Positions 10,429 through 22,400 of a stretch of DNA of 64,000 nt are shown here, in pieces. Below the pieces are notes generated by a model. It had not been told where the DNA came from and searched no databases. It saw nothing but the letters and a program-made list of their open reading frames with translations. This stretch comes from Mayamaea pseudoterrestris (Eukaryota > Bacillariophyta > Bacillariophyceae > Sellaphorales > Sellaphoraceae), in assembly GCA_027923505.1 (NCBI GenBank), contig BROI01000032.1:186001-250000 (forward strand), in the 5' to 3' direction. The stretch's first letter is position 1; each line of letters starts with the position of its first letter. A program made the position numbers and the translations under genes.

Positions 10429-11157
10429 GTTCACTGTCTTCCCAATGTGCACTGACGAAATTAGTCCAGGAAGAAAAAACAGCTGCCTGCCTGTTCAAAT
10501 CTGCAGCAGCCTGCGTGGATTAAAGCCTCACGTTCTAACGCTTTGATCGCTTGTCTTGATGACCCACGATGAATATAAGGTAGGAGAAGATAGTGAAGAA
10601 CTGGATGGCGAAAGTGGTTCAGAGATTATTGTAAAGAGGATGAAGCATGAAAACGAACGATGTGCGGCTCTCGTCACCATCCGAAGCGCAATGGCGGGCC
10701 ATTACTCCAGCAAAGCGGTTATGAAAGCGAAAAATCAGCTACCTATGTACTGACTGACCTTATCACATCCGATTCTTGTAGTTGCTTTCTTTCTAATTTT
10801 TAACGAATCATCCTCACTAGTTCTTCAGCTTGATGTGAAGCTTCAATTCAACTCAAGTCCATTCAGTTCTTCCTGTGACGGCGAGAGGGAAATTCCTTGT
10901 GGCCCCAGGCTGTCAAGGGTCAAGGCACCGGATAGGGAGACACTCGTGAAGCAGCATTCTACATTTTCTGCATGGCACTGTAATTATACAGTCATTTCTT
11001 AGCAAACCTACAAAGCCAGGTACTGCCTAGTTGTGAAGACAAAGGTTTTTATCACATCAAGTTGATTATGACCCTCGTTCCATTCCAGTAAACAGCAATC
11101 AAGTCCGCTGATAGTACCACTCCTGTGTGGCAATCGACATCTCTCATTGTTTACAAT
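10429..11157. other. Intergenic, no gene seen
   Basis: Contains only short chance frames. The 600 bp upstream of 10428 presumably carry the promoter of the minus-strand gene. Confidence 0.35.
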
Positions 11158-11599
11158 TTAATCTTTCTTTCCAGTGCCAGTCGCCAAGTGATAGTATCCC
11201 GGAATCGCCTGAAACAAGCCAATCGTCACCAAACCAGCTCCAATCAAATTCGTCAACTTGTCGCCAGGCTGCTTTTGCCAAGTGAAAATGGATCGACCAC
11301 CAGCTTGGTAGTGGCGCTTCAATTCGTTAATCTGCAATATATTTATAGACAGAGAGATCATATAATAAGTATATCTGTCGCGTGCAGCAAGCGACGAGAA
11401 GAAGGCTGTCGCCAACCAAACGCTCCCTCGCATCAAATGACCCACACTCCTAACTCCTGCCCTGTCACTTTAGACATTTTCGAATTTTAAGCGCAACCAT
11501 TGACACGCAATAGTATGTTTAACACTGCACAAGCATCGTCCAAATTTCAAATTGTTCAATTCAGTTGGGCCTACGTACTCGGTCCGGATAATTGGTCAT
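11158..11599 (-). CDS. Cytochrome c oxidase subunit VIIa-like, 64 aa
   Basis: Proposed as two exons, 11579-11599 (ATG plus six codons, MTNYPDR) and 11158-11331, with a 247-nt intron (donor GA|GTACGT, acceptor ATTGCAG). Joining in phase 0 gives MTNYPDR-INELKRHYQAGG. Then come a basic/aromatic stretch, SIFTWQKQPGDKL, one membrane helix (LIGAGLVTIGLFQAI) and a short GTGKKD tail. A hydrophilic start, a D-K-L just before a single helix and a total length near 65 aa fit COX7a, an inner-membrane accessory subunit of complex IV. The downstream exon is well supported. The 21-nt first exon is inferred from splice signals and frame. Confidence 0.55.
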
Positions 11600-12134
11600 C
11601 CAATCCAAAAAGGTTCGCTTCTGAACCGGGCGTTGCGGCGCCCGGTTCACAAGCTTGCTCGAAACAATACGAAGCGACATTTTGTAATGGTTGTAGTAAA
11701 AAGTTTAAAGAAGATAGCAGTGCAGTTGGAATAGGAAACACTTGAGCGATTTGCCGCCGCAGGAAACGCCTTGCTCCTGTGCGATCTCGATAACGATCGA
11801 AAAGGAGCTGAGATGTTTGAGAACCTGATCTCTAACTGTGAGTCCTGATCTACTGCTTCATCGTGAGCTATCCTTCTTGTCAACGGGCTGCGCCTCCAAC
11901 AATACTGCCAAGGTTAATTTTATAAATGAGATTGCGATGTATAGTAATGGCTGTATTGTATAAGATTACTACAAGACGAGCGACGGCAACATGATGCACC
12001 ATGTTCGACGAGAATGACCGCGCATGATTGTTTTTATCGCGCGGTCCACCGCGAGAAATCACAGTTTAAGATAACAAAGTTTTGTTAACATATGCAAGAA
12101 TTAAGGAAATGTAGAGTATGATTGTACCACTCGT
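11600..12134. other. Intergenic, no gene seen
   Basis: Promoter side of the COX7a-like gene and 3' side of the first HSF gene. No domain-bearing frame. Confidence 0.35.
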
Positions 12135-12445
12135 TTACCATTCAAACTGTGAGAGATCATCACCGTCAACGAGCCGCTCCAAGCGTGACAGCAAATCGAA
12201 GTCTCCCTTGTCGCCAATGAGCAAGGCGTCAAGCTCCTTTTCAAATTCAGTGTCGTTCATCAAGTCTTGATCAATGGCTTCCGGCTGTGGGGTGCAGGAG
12301 CCAGCAGCAATCAGGTCAAGGTAGTGGAACTGCTTGCCCCATCCAGTGACAATGTCCGAGCTGGATGACACATGGTGTTCAACGACTTGCTCGCACGTTT
12401 CGTCGTGACTCACAACGGAGGATGTTGACATTGGAACGACAGTAG

Positions 12446-12495
<50 letters not shown>

Positions 12496-13203
12496 ACGCT
12501 TGACGACGACTTGCCGGAAACCCAGGGCATGTTATAAAAGTCGGGTTCCGCCTCAGGGTTGGATCTTGCGCGAACGCCAGTTCCCTTGACCTTCATGCGG
12601 CGAATCTGCGAAAGAAGCGTCGGCTTGCCTCGGAGGAAGCATTCATGGTAGTAGCCGGAACGATCGGGTCCTGTAACAAGAATAAGGGTAATTCATTAGA
12701 CTCTTATTCATTGGCACCTGCTTGCCATCGCCTCGTTCCGATGAGCAGTAAAATGCACGCGCACCTCCATTGCACGTACCTTTGGTGATTCTTTGGAATG
12801 AATACAGATTCAATTGTCTAGAGAAACTCGGAAGCTTGGAGACGCCGTTAAAGTAATGCGCAAGGAGCTTTTTGAACTCCTCCGGTTTGTGTACGACAAA
12901 GCATCGACCATGCGGCTGCCAGGACACAATGTGGCTGTGACCTTCGGCATCGACGCGCGACAGCATGTCGTACAGCTTGTAGGGAAAGGAGGGACTGCCA
13001 CCCGAGGCGCGAAAGAGGTCCGAGGATGACTGGCACTCGGTTTCGTTGGAATGATCATGGTAGTCATGGTGGACCGTGATGTGAGCGTGCGACTTTTTCA
13101 GAGAGCCGGATGGCACGGTTTGCACGTTGTTGTCTTGCGAGAGAAAGTTTGCCAAGGAGAAGCTCTCCACAAGCATGGGTGCTCGTTGGCCTGCAATGCA
13201 CAT
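12135..13203 (-). CDS. HSF: Heat shock transcription factor with polyglutamine
   Basis: Two exons, 12780-13203 and 12135-12670, give 319 aa; the 109-nt intron (AAAG|GTACGT to TTACAG|GA) sits inside the DNA-binding domain after RITKG. The HSF domain spans about residues 73-170 and begins FPYKLYDMLS. It contains the recognition-helix region SFSRQLNLYSFQRI and closes with GYYHECFLRGKP. EPDFYNMP follows about 20 residues later. Behind it lie a Ser stretch and Gln16, then a very acidic C-terminus that may be an activation region. No clear heptad-repeat trimerisation region is visible. The start at 13203 is the first ATG in frame; GCATTGCAG just downstream also looks like an acceptor, so a further upstream exon cannot be excluded. 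Role: sequence-specific nuclear transcription factor; target unknown. Confidence 0.85.
12447..12494 (-). repeat. CAG/CTG microsatellite, 16 units
   Basis: Sixteen uninterrupted CTG triplets on the plus strand, read as CAG (Gln16) in the HSF gene. No synonymous CAA interruptions occur, so the tract should be length-variable between alleles. Confidence 0.95.
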
Positions 13204-14587
13204 GATGAATGTTGTTGCTGTAGAATACTAGTGTGTTTTGTTTTTGATGCGGTTGTGTTTGTGAGTTGTGCGAGACGGTTTTTTGTCGGTCGTCGCGCGG
13301 AGTCTCCATTTCGCTGATTTCTCCGCGCTTGTTCCGTGGATCCAGTCCCGTGACTCCGGTGGAACAGTCACACTGCCCGAAGCAGCAACTAAGCCCTTCA
13401 ACCACAGAACAAGCAAATTTCTGCATTTGCAAGTGTTCATTGAGGCTGATGGCTCCCAGCCAGCTCAGAACTTCAATGTTGTGACTGTGAAGTGACCGTC
13501 CGCGAAGGGAAAGTCGGATGTGCCGCGTTTCTGAGATCAACAAGGAATAGAGGGGATTCGGATTCGGGACAGGTCGTCGTTGAATTTAGACTTGGCAGCT
13601 GCGGCTGTACTCTGCTTGTTGACGCCAGACCGATGCTGCAAGCAACAGCAAAGCCACAGAGCGTTTCTCAGGTGCTTGTCATAATAATATCATTGCATGC
13701 CACCAAAATGCACGAGTCGAACAAAGCGCGAGCTGATTGACTGTGAGTATCTGGAAGCCGGTCCCAAGTCGTCACTACCATGTACTACAACTCCGTAAAC
13801 GTATTTTTAGTAAATCCAGCTTGTATAACCAGTTGCATTGCAATCCGTTGGGTAAAGCGTGGTCATTACTATGTGGTCCATCCAAGCAGCAAGTAAAAGG
13901 CCGTAACAGTTTTTGCAGCACCTATGGAACGCTACAAACTTTACTAATAATTCTATCTACACACCCTGCTACAACATGTTGGTGTAGCATAGACTATACG
14001 AGTACTCCTACAACCTTACCGGTAGAGGTTTGATGCACGCACCTCGCGACGAATCTTTCGAAAGCACGATCGCGAATGTTGATGTAGAACTAATTGCCTT
14101 CTATGACTATGACCACATTGACCTTTTCATTCATGTTCAGGATGCATTGGGTCTCCACCTGCCACTCTTGTAAAATAATTCTTACACAACTCGAACCTCA
14201 AGCTCAAGGCTCCTATGGCCCACACTGCCACTCGCCAAGGAGGGTGTTTGGTATAGAATAACAACTCTAATGGGACTAGCAAAAATATTTATTCTACAAA
14301 ACTCCCACAATACAGCTTACCTACTGCGCAAAATTCACCCCCTATTGCCCAGTTAACGGGCGAATGTATCTCTCTGGTCGTAGTCGCCGAGTTTGGGTCA
14401 TTCTTCCCGACAAAGTCCTGCCGAATTCGAGCAGGCAGCTGTTCTGTGTAGAGGTCAGTAGAGGTCAGTACGAATCCACAGATTCGGAGGCCAGCCAATT
14501 GCCTCCTTCGGCTTGACGTATCACTGGCCAGCCTTCATACTGCCTTCCATTTCACGTCATTATCCCGGCATTAACAAGCTTTTGACC
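13204..14587. other. Divergent HSF-HSF intergenic region
   Basis: About 1.4 kb between two divergently transcribed HSF genes. I see no gene. A small hairpin, GCTACA-ACATGTTGG-TGTAGC, lies near 13969-13989. A tandem pair of the 10-mer GAGGTCAGTA lies at 14451-14470. I found no clean three-unit heat shock element. Confidence 0.45.
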
Positions 14588-15754
14588 ATGGAACAGCACC
14601 CCTTTCCCATTGCCTCTACGGCGAGTCGCGAGACCTTTCGTCGCTCTCTCCAGAGCTCCTTGAACGACGTTCTTGGTTATCTCGGAGGCCTGGAACCATA
14701 CGTTTCAGCCGCGAGCCGCCCATTCGATTTCCCTCCCTTGCCAGCACCGCGGGGTTTGCCTATGCTGCATGATTCAACTGCGCTTTCGACCAGCCCGCCT
14801 TCCTCTCTCTTGATGCAGACTCTCGGTATGAATCAGGGCAGCATGGCTCGTCAACTCTCGCCCCTCTATGCTAGCCAGCTGGAATCACAAATGAAACAAG
14901 AAGCCCTTAAGAAGCATGCGGAGAAGCAAATCAAAAATGCTCAAATTTCGGCTTTTTTGCAGCAAATGGCCTTGGAGAAGCGTCAGGAAACTTTGCGGGA
15001 TGCGTTACTCTTTCGCCTGCTCCAGTCGCGTCGCGCCGAGAATCAGCCACTCCAGCAACAGCATCAGCCATTCGAAAGCGCGGGAGTCATTGCGCAAGGC
15101 AGCACCTTTCACGAGCAAGACTCGATTCCATCGGTGGTGACCATCCCGGCTGCCAACGATCGTTTTATAGGGGAACAACAAGTCAAAGTCCAGCAGCGCA
15201 AGCAAAATGCATTCACGTTGCATGCCCTTGGCAACAATTTGCGCAGTCGCAACGATCCGTTCATTGACTGCTTGGACATTGCAGACCCCAACGAAGACCA
15301 CCAAGCCAAGCCGTCGAAGCAGCGGCGCGCTCGAGGCGGCGTCGCCTCGCACTTTCCGGAACGATTGCACCAAATGCTGCTTGACGTTCAAGACAATGAT
15401 CAGACTGACATTGTATCCTTCTTGTCCCACGGGCGGGCGTTTTCTGTGCATGACATGGATCGCTTCGTTTCCGAGGTGCTTCCCAAGTACTTTAAGCAAA
15501 GCAAGTGGAACTCGTTTGCTCGACAGCTTTCTCTCTACGGCTTTATTCGCATTGCCAATGGACCAGATGCGGGTGGTTACTGGCACGAACTCTTTCTACA
15601 GTCGCGGCCAAGCCTTTGTTTGCACATGCGACGGGTCGGCGTACCAACCGCGCAGCAGGATCGACGCAAGTGCCGCCCGAAGAACGTTTCGGATCTGGAA
15701 GAGCCAGACTTTTACGCCATGAAGAAGAGTATGCGGATGAAGGACAGTGAGTAG
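14588..15754 (+). CDS. HSF: Heat shock factor with C-terminal DNA-binding domain
   Basis: A single-exon 388-aa protein; ATG at 14588 (MEQHPFPIAS). Unlike classical HSFs, the DNA-binding domain is near the end, at about residues 257-354. It begins FPERLHQMLLD, has WNSFARQLSLYGFIRI as the recognition helix, and closes GGYWHELFLQSRP. LEEPDFYAMKK, the same post-domain motif as in the neighbouring HSF, lies close to the C-terminus. The long N-terminal part (1-250) is Gln/Leu-rich, with a probable coiled coil around residues 95-150 (MKQEALKKHAEKQIKNAQ). This could supply oligomerisation ahead of the DNA-binding domain instead of behind it. No intron at the position used by its neighbour. Nuclear transcription factor; targets unknown. 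Confidence 0.85.
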   Translation: MEQHPFPIASTASRETFRRSLQSSLNDVLGYLGGLEPYVSAASRPFDFPPLPAPRGLPMLHDSTALSTSPPSSLLMQTLGMNQGSMARQLSPLYASQLESQMKQEALKKHAEKQIKNAQISAFLQQMALEKRQETLRDALLFRLLQSRRAENQPLQQQHQPFESAGVIAQGSTFHEQDSIPSVVTIPAANDRFIGEQQVKVQQRKQNAFTLHALGNNLRSRNDPFIDCLDIADPNEDHQAKPSKQRRARGGVASHFPERLHQMLLDVQDNDQTDIVSFLSHGRAFSVHDMDRFVSEVLPKYFKQSKWNSFARQLSLYGFIRIANGPDAGGYWHELFLQSRPSLCLHMRRVGVPTAQQDRRKCRPKNVSDLEEPDFYAMKKSMRMKDSE

Positions 15755-15933
15755 GAACAGGCAAGATTGGACGGGGTTGGTGGAGGATTAGTTACTTTTT
15801 GGTTGACAATCAATTAGATGATTGTCGACCATTTCATTACATTTATAAAACAGAACAGTTACACATGGTTTTAGTCTAAGAACTGTTTACATGAATTATG
15901 ATTCGTGAACGAGCATGTTAATCACCGTGTCGC

Positions 15934-18900
15934 CTATGGGTTCTGCAACATGAACTTGCTCATCTCCTTCACACTGATCATCATGCCCCCACCCACCCAA
16001 GGCAATTTGTCAACGTCTTCAACGGTTATATCGCTGACTGATTCCTTTGCAATCATGTTGGCTACGAGCTGTTTCATTTTGCGCTTGTTCGGCTGTCCAA
16101 GGCGTGCATACCAGGTGTAAAATTGGCGCATTTGTTGAACCGAAAGATCATTGCTTCTTGCTCCGCCATTGGCTGACGGAGAAGGAGAAGCGCTTCTCTG
16201 AGTGACATCAGTTCTTTTGTCTTTATCAGCTTCCCTCTTCTGTTTGTCTGCCGCCTCGCGACGGGCAGTATCGATAGCTCGTTCATCAGCTTGCCTTTGG
16301 GTAGCCACGCGACGAGCTTGGGTCTGAGCTACTTGACGACGCGCACTCTCTTCTTCTTCCTTCGTCTTGGCTTTTTTGTCCTCGGCCTTGCGGCGAGCAT
16401 CGTCCTCAGCATCCTGACGAGCCTTGGCTTCTGCTGCCTCCCTCGTCTTCCGTATTGCTGCCTCACGACGAGCCTTGTCATCCGCGTCGTGGCGTGCTTG
16501 CTCGTCTGCAACTTCCTTTGCCCTTTTCTCGGCTGCGTCACGACGACCTCTTTCTTCAGCATCGCGGCGTGCTTGCTCTTCAGCAAGTTCTTTGGCCCTT
16601 CTCTCGGCTGCATCGAGACGAGCCCGTTCAGCATCATGGCGTGCTTGCACTTCAGCAATTTCGTTGGCTTTCCGCTGTACTTCTTCGCGACGAGCAGTGT
16701 CTGCAGCAATTTGGCGCGCTCGTTCTTGGTCGTTCTCTTGCTTAGCCATAGCGATCGCTTTTGCTTTCTCTCTCCTCGCTTGAACGTCGGCGGCAATTCT
16801 TGCTCTTTCAGCAGTTTCTCGACGGCTCGACTCCTCAGCTTTTAGCCTGATTTTCTCTGCGTCTGCCGCGAGTTTTGCAGTTTCTTCGGCAATCGTCCGC
16901 GCCTGCTCCACTTCATCGCGTGCAATGCGCTCCGCACGCTCTAGTTTATATCGTTCGTCAGCCAAATTTGCCTCCGCGAGCCTAGCCTTCTCCTCGGCAA
17001 TGCGCAATTTCTCTTCAGCAAGGCGCGCACGCTCCTCGGCCTCGAGTCTTGCTTTTTGTTCGGCCTTGAGAAGAAAATTGTCATTATCGTCTGGTCGTTC
17101 ATTTCTTGCTAAGGCGTCCTTGGCGCCCCGTTGGTGATACTCGTCATATGCATTCCCTTGGTCAAAATCTTTGGGATTCCGCCCGTCCAGTGCCGATTTA
17201 AACGGTACACTTGTTGTTGGGATATCTCGGTTATTGTGAAATGAGTTTGTATTGCCACTACAATCAGAATCACGCCCACTAGACTCTGCCGTACTAATGC
17301 TCCTTTGGTTCATTGGATTGCCGAACTCGTCATAAGCGGTAAATTTGTCAAAATCTTTTGGATTTCGACCGTTCAAAGACACTTTGACATGCGAGGATTG
17401 AATTCCATCATCAGACAATCCTTTGCTTCTATCGGGGCTAATTATGTTGCCATACTTATCATAGCCTGCAGACTTGTCAAAATCCTTAGGATTCCGCCCT
17501 TGCAATGATGGTGTACCCGGCGACATTCTGGTTCCAGAATTGCTTATTGGATTCCCATACGCATCGTAGTCTACAGACTTGTCAAAATCCATGGGGTTGC
17601 GGCCGCTCAACGATGACTTGCCGGGTGATTTTCTGGTGCCATTGGAACTAACTGGATTGCCAAATTCATCGTAAGCTATAGACTTGTCAAAGTCCTTGGG
17701 GTCTCGACCATTCAGAGTCGGTTGGACAGGCGACGCCGACTTTCCATTGGAGCCTTTCAACCTGCCGTACTCGTCATAGGCGTTGGCTTGGTCAAAGTCC
17801 CTTGGATTCCGACCGTTCAGACTTTGTTTTCCAGACGATGACTTCGTCCCATTAGAACTCTTTAAATTGCCATATTCATCATAGGCGTTGGCTTGGTCAA
17901 AGTCCGTTGGATTCCGACCAGTCAGAGTCGATTTGTCAGGCGATGAGTTCATGTTGCTGCGGCTTATTGGATTACCATACTTGTCGTATGCGTTTGCTCG
18001 GTCAAAGTCTTTCGGATTGCGGCCTTTTAACGAATTTGTTGCACCAAATGTGCGATTCGTGCCATCATTTCCATTTGGACTAGCATTTGCAAAACCTTTG
18101 CGCGCCGGTGACAAAGGCGCGCTAGAATTACTTTGTGGCCCGACAGGCGACTTCTGGCCATTTTGCGACGATGCCTGGGCAGACACATCGTTATCTTTTG
18201 TACGTAGTTTTGCCTTACCGTATGGATCTCCGTGATCAAAATCTGGAGGGTTAAAGTCAAGCGTTAGCGACTGTCATCGAAATCGAAACAATTCATGTCG
18301 TTGCAATCACCTTTGGGATTTCGGCCTGAAAGTGGATTCGATCGGTTTGGTGATGATGTCCCATTTCCATTGCTGGAACATTCTCCCGCATCGTTTGCTT
18401 CCCTGGCAGCTCGAGCCTTGTCGCCGTATGGGTCTCCCTTGCCAAAATCTGAATTAAACGACAAAGAGAGTAGGAAATCAGTACTATTATTTGAGTTCAG
18501 TTAACAAGGCGTCAATGATAAGGGATAGAAATAATCTACTCACCTACAGGATTGCGTCCCGACAACGACACGGACGGAGACTGGCTGCTTCGCATAGAAG
18601 GTGACTGCGACGACGTTGGGTATGGTCCAGTCGGTTGTCGACTTGGAGTTGACGGCGCATCAGATACCCCTTGAGCGGCATCCGGACTGTGCTTCAAATT
18701 TGATTTGTTATTTCCGTATCCATCTCCTTGATCAAAATCTGGAACCGAGAAAGCAATGTGAGCAAGTTAATCGTTTATTGCATGCGCTTGATGGGCATCA
18801 AGACTTGTTGACAGTAACTTACCCCTTGGGTTTCGACCGGCAAGTGGACTCGAGTAGCTGGATTTTGACGACGGTTCTTTGATAAAGTTATGTGCCGCAT

Positions 18901-19225
18901 CTGCTGCTTCCTTGGCAGCTCGAGCTTTGTCCCCGTATGGATCACCCTTGTCGAAGTCTGGGACATACCGTGGGACATGAATAAGGGAAAAAGGTCAGCG
19001 CAAGCATTTATGCGAGCTCAGTCGATGTTTAAACATTCGACTATTCTTACCTACTGGGTTTCGTCCAGCCAAAGAAACAGTGGGAGATTGAATCTTCGAT
19101 GAATCGGCAGAAGTCGGCGGATCATTCTTTGATGGGTCCGACGATTTGTTCTTTGGTGGCTTTTTTGAAGAAGGAGACTCAAATATGTTGCTACTTTTAT
19201 CCTTGTTTCTGTTGAAAAGCTTCAT
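15934..19225 (-). CDS. Modular GRNPxDFD-repeat protein with long charged helix
   Basis: Five exons read on the minus strand: 19051-19225, 18823-18957, 18544-18738, 18311-18448 and 15934-18242, giving 983 aa. All four introns (68-95 nt) are phase 1 and fall at the same point, right after GRNPx. Each splice rebuilds the Asp of GRNPx-DFD/DFG, so each short exon encodes one module. The last exon then holds eight further modules without introns. The first five of these are exact 35-aa units (GRNPxDFD, AYDxYGNP, then a Ser/Gly/Asn spacer). From about residue 600 follows a roughly 250-residue Glu/Arg/Ala-rich segment that should form a single long charged helix or coiled coil. A compact C-terminal domain ends the protein (MRQFYTWYARLGQPNKRKM, VDKLPWVGGGMMISV). 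No signal peptide. I do not recognise a family. A scaffold or cytoskeleton-linked role is only a guess. Confidence 0.85.
17140..18060 (-). repeat. Eight tandem GRNPxDFD coding repeats
   Basis: Within the last exon of the repeat gene, eight copies of the GRN/DPxDFDxxxxYDxYG unit occur in tandem. The first five have a strict 105-bp period; the later ones are spaced more loosely. DNA-level similarity is clear (for example the GTCAAAGTC / TTGGATTCCGACC words recur), so expansion was by tandem duplication of DNA. Confidence 0.85.
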
Positions 19226-19487
19226 CTATCATTTATAGCTGAAGTAGTGCTACCAGTGGTTTCACTGGTTACTTAATGGATCAATGGTAAGTCGAGACAA
19301 AGGGCACCGCAGGACGTCATGGTCATTATTTCCGTGTGCGATGATGGTTTCAATACCGTTACGACTGATTGACGTTCGGGAAAATTCAGTAAAACAGCTT
19401 CATTTTTTCTCTTCGTCGCCATTCACCATGATTAGCGCTCCTACTACTGGCTTCTACCAGTAAAACAATTGCAATAAACGCAGCAAA
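19226..19487. promoter_or_regulatory. Shared divergent promoter
   Basis: 262 bp separate the start of the GRNP-repeat gene (minus) and tubulin cofactor D (plus), so the two genes probably share control sequences. No specific element identified. Confidence 0.4.
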
Positions 19488-22400
19488 ATGGAAATTGACT
19501 CAGGCGACTCTTTGTCCGAGTCTTACTTGTTTCTCGAGGAAATGGAAGCTCTGGAATGCATCGCAATCATCACGTGCCACCAGACGACGCACGAGAATGC
19601 TGCATCGTCGTTATCTGACTCCGACAAGAGCCAATGCCTCGCCCGTCTACGCAACATTTTCGACAAGTATTTGGAGTGCCCTACGCTTCTTGACAAGTCG
19701 ATTGAGAAAATGGTGCAACTCTTGGCTCAATGTCAGCTCGAGAGCACTGGCATTGAACGTCATGCATTGTCGGCAGTATACACGCTCTCCAAGGTGCGTG
19801 GTCGCAAGACGATACAGCGATTTCTGCCCCATAACGTATCAGACATGCAGTCAGTCTGGAATGCGCTTTTGAATGCGAGCGAATTGTATTATTCACTACA
19901 GAGTGACAAAGAATGTGAGGAACCTCCGCTGTGGGAATCCGTTTACACTCTTTGGAACTGGATGAATGTTCTCGCACTCGTTCCCTTTGACATTACCATT
20001 TTTACGCAAGACTCTTTCATTTATGCATTATTGACCAAGGCGAGTCACGCGCTTTGCGAGGCTGGACCTGTTCGAGAAGCTGCCGCCGCCTGTCTTGCCA
20101 GCTGGTTTGTTCGACCCGATTTTGATGAGCATTTACTTTGCTTTGTGGACCAATCTAAAATTGTGTTTAACGACTATCAAATGAAACATAACTACAATCA
20201 AAAATTAGCATTTCAAGTCATGGGAAATTTGCAAGTGATCAATACGATACTGAAACAATCCACTGCGCCTCGCGAGCGACTGTTGCAACTCTTTTTGCCG
20301 CTGTGGGAGCCCATTGAGAGATTGCAGTCCAATAACAATCTCTTGCTCACCAAGTTACTTGTCAAGTGGTGGACTCGCATGAGTGTCACATGCCTAGCCC
20401 CACGAGTCGCTGTATGGAGGTATCAGCGCGGGAAGCGATGTTTGATGGATCCAGTGACTGCTGGTGGCGGTAATACGGACGAGCCTTGTAACGCTACTCA
20501 AATTAGCAGCGCACCAAAGCAAGAGCATGTATACACTTTGTTTCATGTACCCGACACGGTGGAGCAAGGCATGGGACTGTTGATTCCAGCGCTCGGTCAT
20601 TCGTCAACGATTGTGCGATGGTCGGCAGCCAAGGGAATTGGCCGAATTACGCAACGATTGCCAGCCGTTTGTGCGCACGATGTGCTGGACGCAATTTTGG
20701 ATTACTTTGAGGATGTTGATAATGATCAATATTGGCACGGAGCGTGTCTGGCGCTGGCAGAGTTAGCAAGGCGGGGTCTGCTGTTACCAGAGAGGTTGCA
20801 AGAAATTGTACCATTTGTTGTCACTGCCATTCTCTATGACATTCCACGGGGCAAGGGTAGTGTGGGTGCTCATGTTCGAGATGCCGCCTGCTACACCTTT
20901 TGGGCATTCGCAAGGGCGTACGAGTCCAAGAGTATGCGGCCTTTTATGGCGGAGTTGAGCGAAGCGATTGTACTGACAAGCTTGTTCGATCGAGAAGTCA
21001 ATTGCCGTCGAGCTGCTAGCGCTGCCTTTCAGGAAGCTGTGGGACGACAAGGGTCCGCCAATTTTCCCAATGGCATTGCGATCTTGACTGTCGCTGACTT
21101 TTTCTCGCTTGGGAATCGCAAACAAGCGTATCTCTCCATCGCAAAAAATGTTGCCTCGTTCGACGAATATCGTACACCAATCATACGACACCTGTCCAGC
21201 GCCAAACTATTTCACTGGGATATAAAAATACGCGTACTTGCGTCGCAGTCACTGCAGCAGATTACAAAGCTCGATCCAGGCTATGTCGGAGGAGAAATAT
21301 TGCCTCTTTTATTGGAGAAATCGCTCGACCCAACGAAGTTGAATGTGCGACATGGAGCTGTGTTGGGTGTCGCAGAGATTATTTTGGCTCTGGCAGAGGA
21401 AAATGTGATCGATGCATGCGTCCATGAGGATACTTTAAGTCGCCTTATATCTCTGGTGCCAAGATTAGAAAAGGCAAGGCTTTATCGTGGACGTGGTGGA
21501 GAAATAATGCGTTCGGGTGTTTGTCGGCTTGTCGAATGCATTTCTTTAGCTAAAATCTCGCTTGCAGTTCCAGACCAAGTTCGATTGCTTGATTCGATTG
21601 ATGCATGCATTCCGCATCCGTCGGAGGAGATTCAAAAGCGAGCCTGCATTGCTTTGAACCGACTCTTGACGCAATTCTTTCCTGTCGGCCTGAATGGTCC
21701 GTCCTCGAGGCTGCAGAGTCGCGTAATTGACAAGTTTGTCAGCTTGCTCGAATTAAGCGAGAACCCTGCTGCAACGCGCGGATACTCCATGGCTCTTGGA
21801 TATATACCAGCAAAGCTCTTGGCTCCAAACAAGGCCACGCTGGATGCGGTGCTTCACTGCCTCCACAAAGTGGCTCGATTTGATTCGCAGGTCGGTGGCG
21901 TGAGCGACGCTGAGACCCGACGAAACGCTTTAGAGGCCATGACCAACATTATAAGATCAGTCGACAAGATCAAATCTTTCGAAACGTTCCCTGTGGTTTG
22001 CCTCAATGCATCTCAGATAAACCTTCTTCTAACTGCGTTCCTTGACGGACTTGAGGATTATACATCGGACAAACGTGGTGATGTTGGTTCCTGGTGTCGC
22101 ATGGCAGCCATGAAAGGTTTAGTGCTACTTATTGAGCACAACTTATCTACGGTAGCCGATAAAGAGTGCTTTGACGCGGAAACTTTGACTCGGATTGTTG
22201 CGTTGATGATGAAGCAGCTTTGCGAGAAGCTGGATACGGCTCGGCAGTGCGCTGGCGCATGTCTCTACGAGATTCTCATTGCAGACGTAATACCAACATG
22301 CCGGATAGCTCATCATGAGAAACTACTTGTGATTTGGGATATTAAGAATGATTTGGAGAATGAGCGCTGGAACAAACATTTCTGGGTCTTTTCATCTGCT

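Noticed and set aside
10556-10753. Small acidic/basic plus-strand ORF
   Set aside because: No ATG at the frame start with good context and no similarity to anything recognisable.
13600-14100. Possible heat shock elements between the two HSF genes
   Set aside because: GAA/TTC words occur (for example ATCTTTCGAAAG near 14056), but spacing does not match nGAAnnTTCn repeats.
16291-16845. Cys/Leu/Ser-rich plus-strand frame that looks like a membrane protein
   Set aside because: Produced by reading the Glu/Arg/Ala-rich helix repeats of the GRNP gene on the wrong strand.
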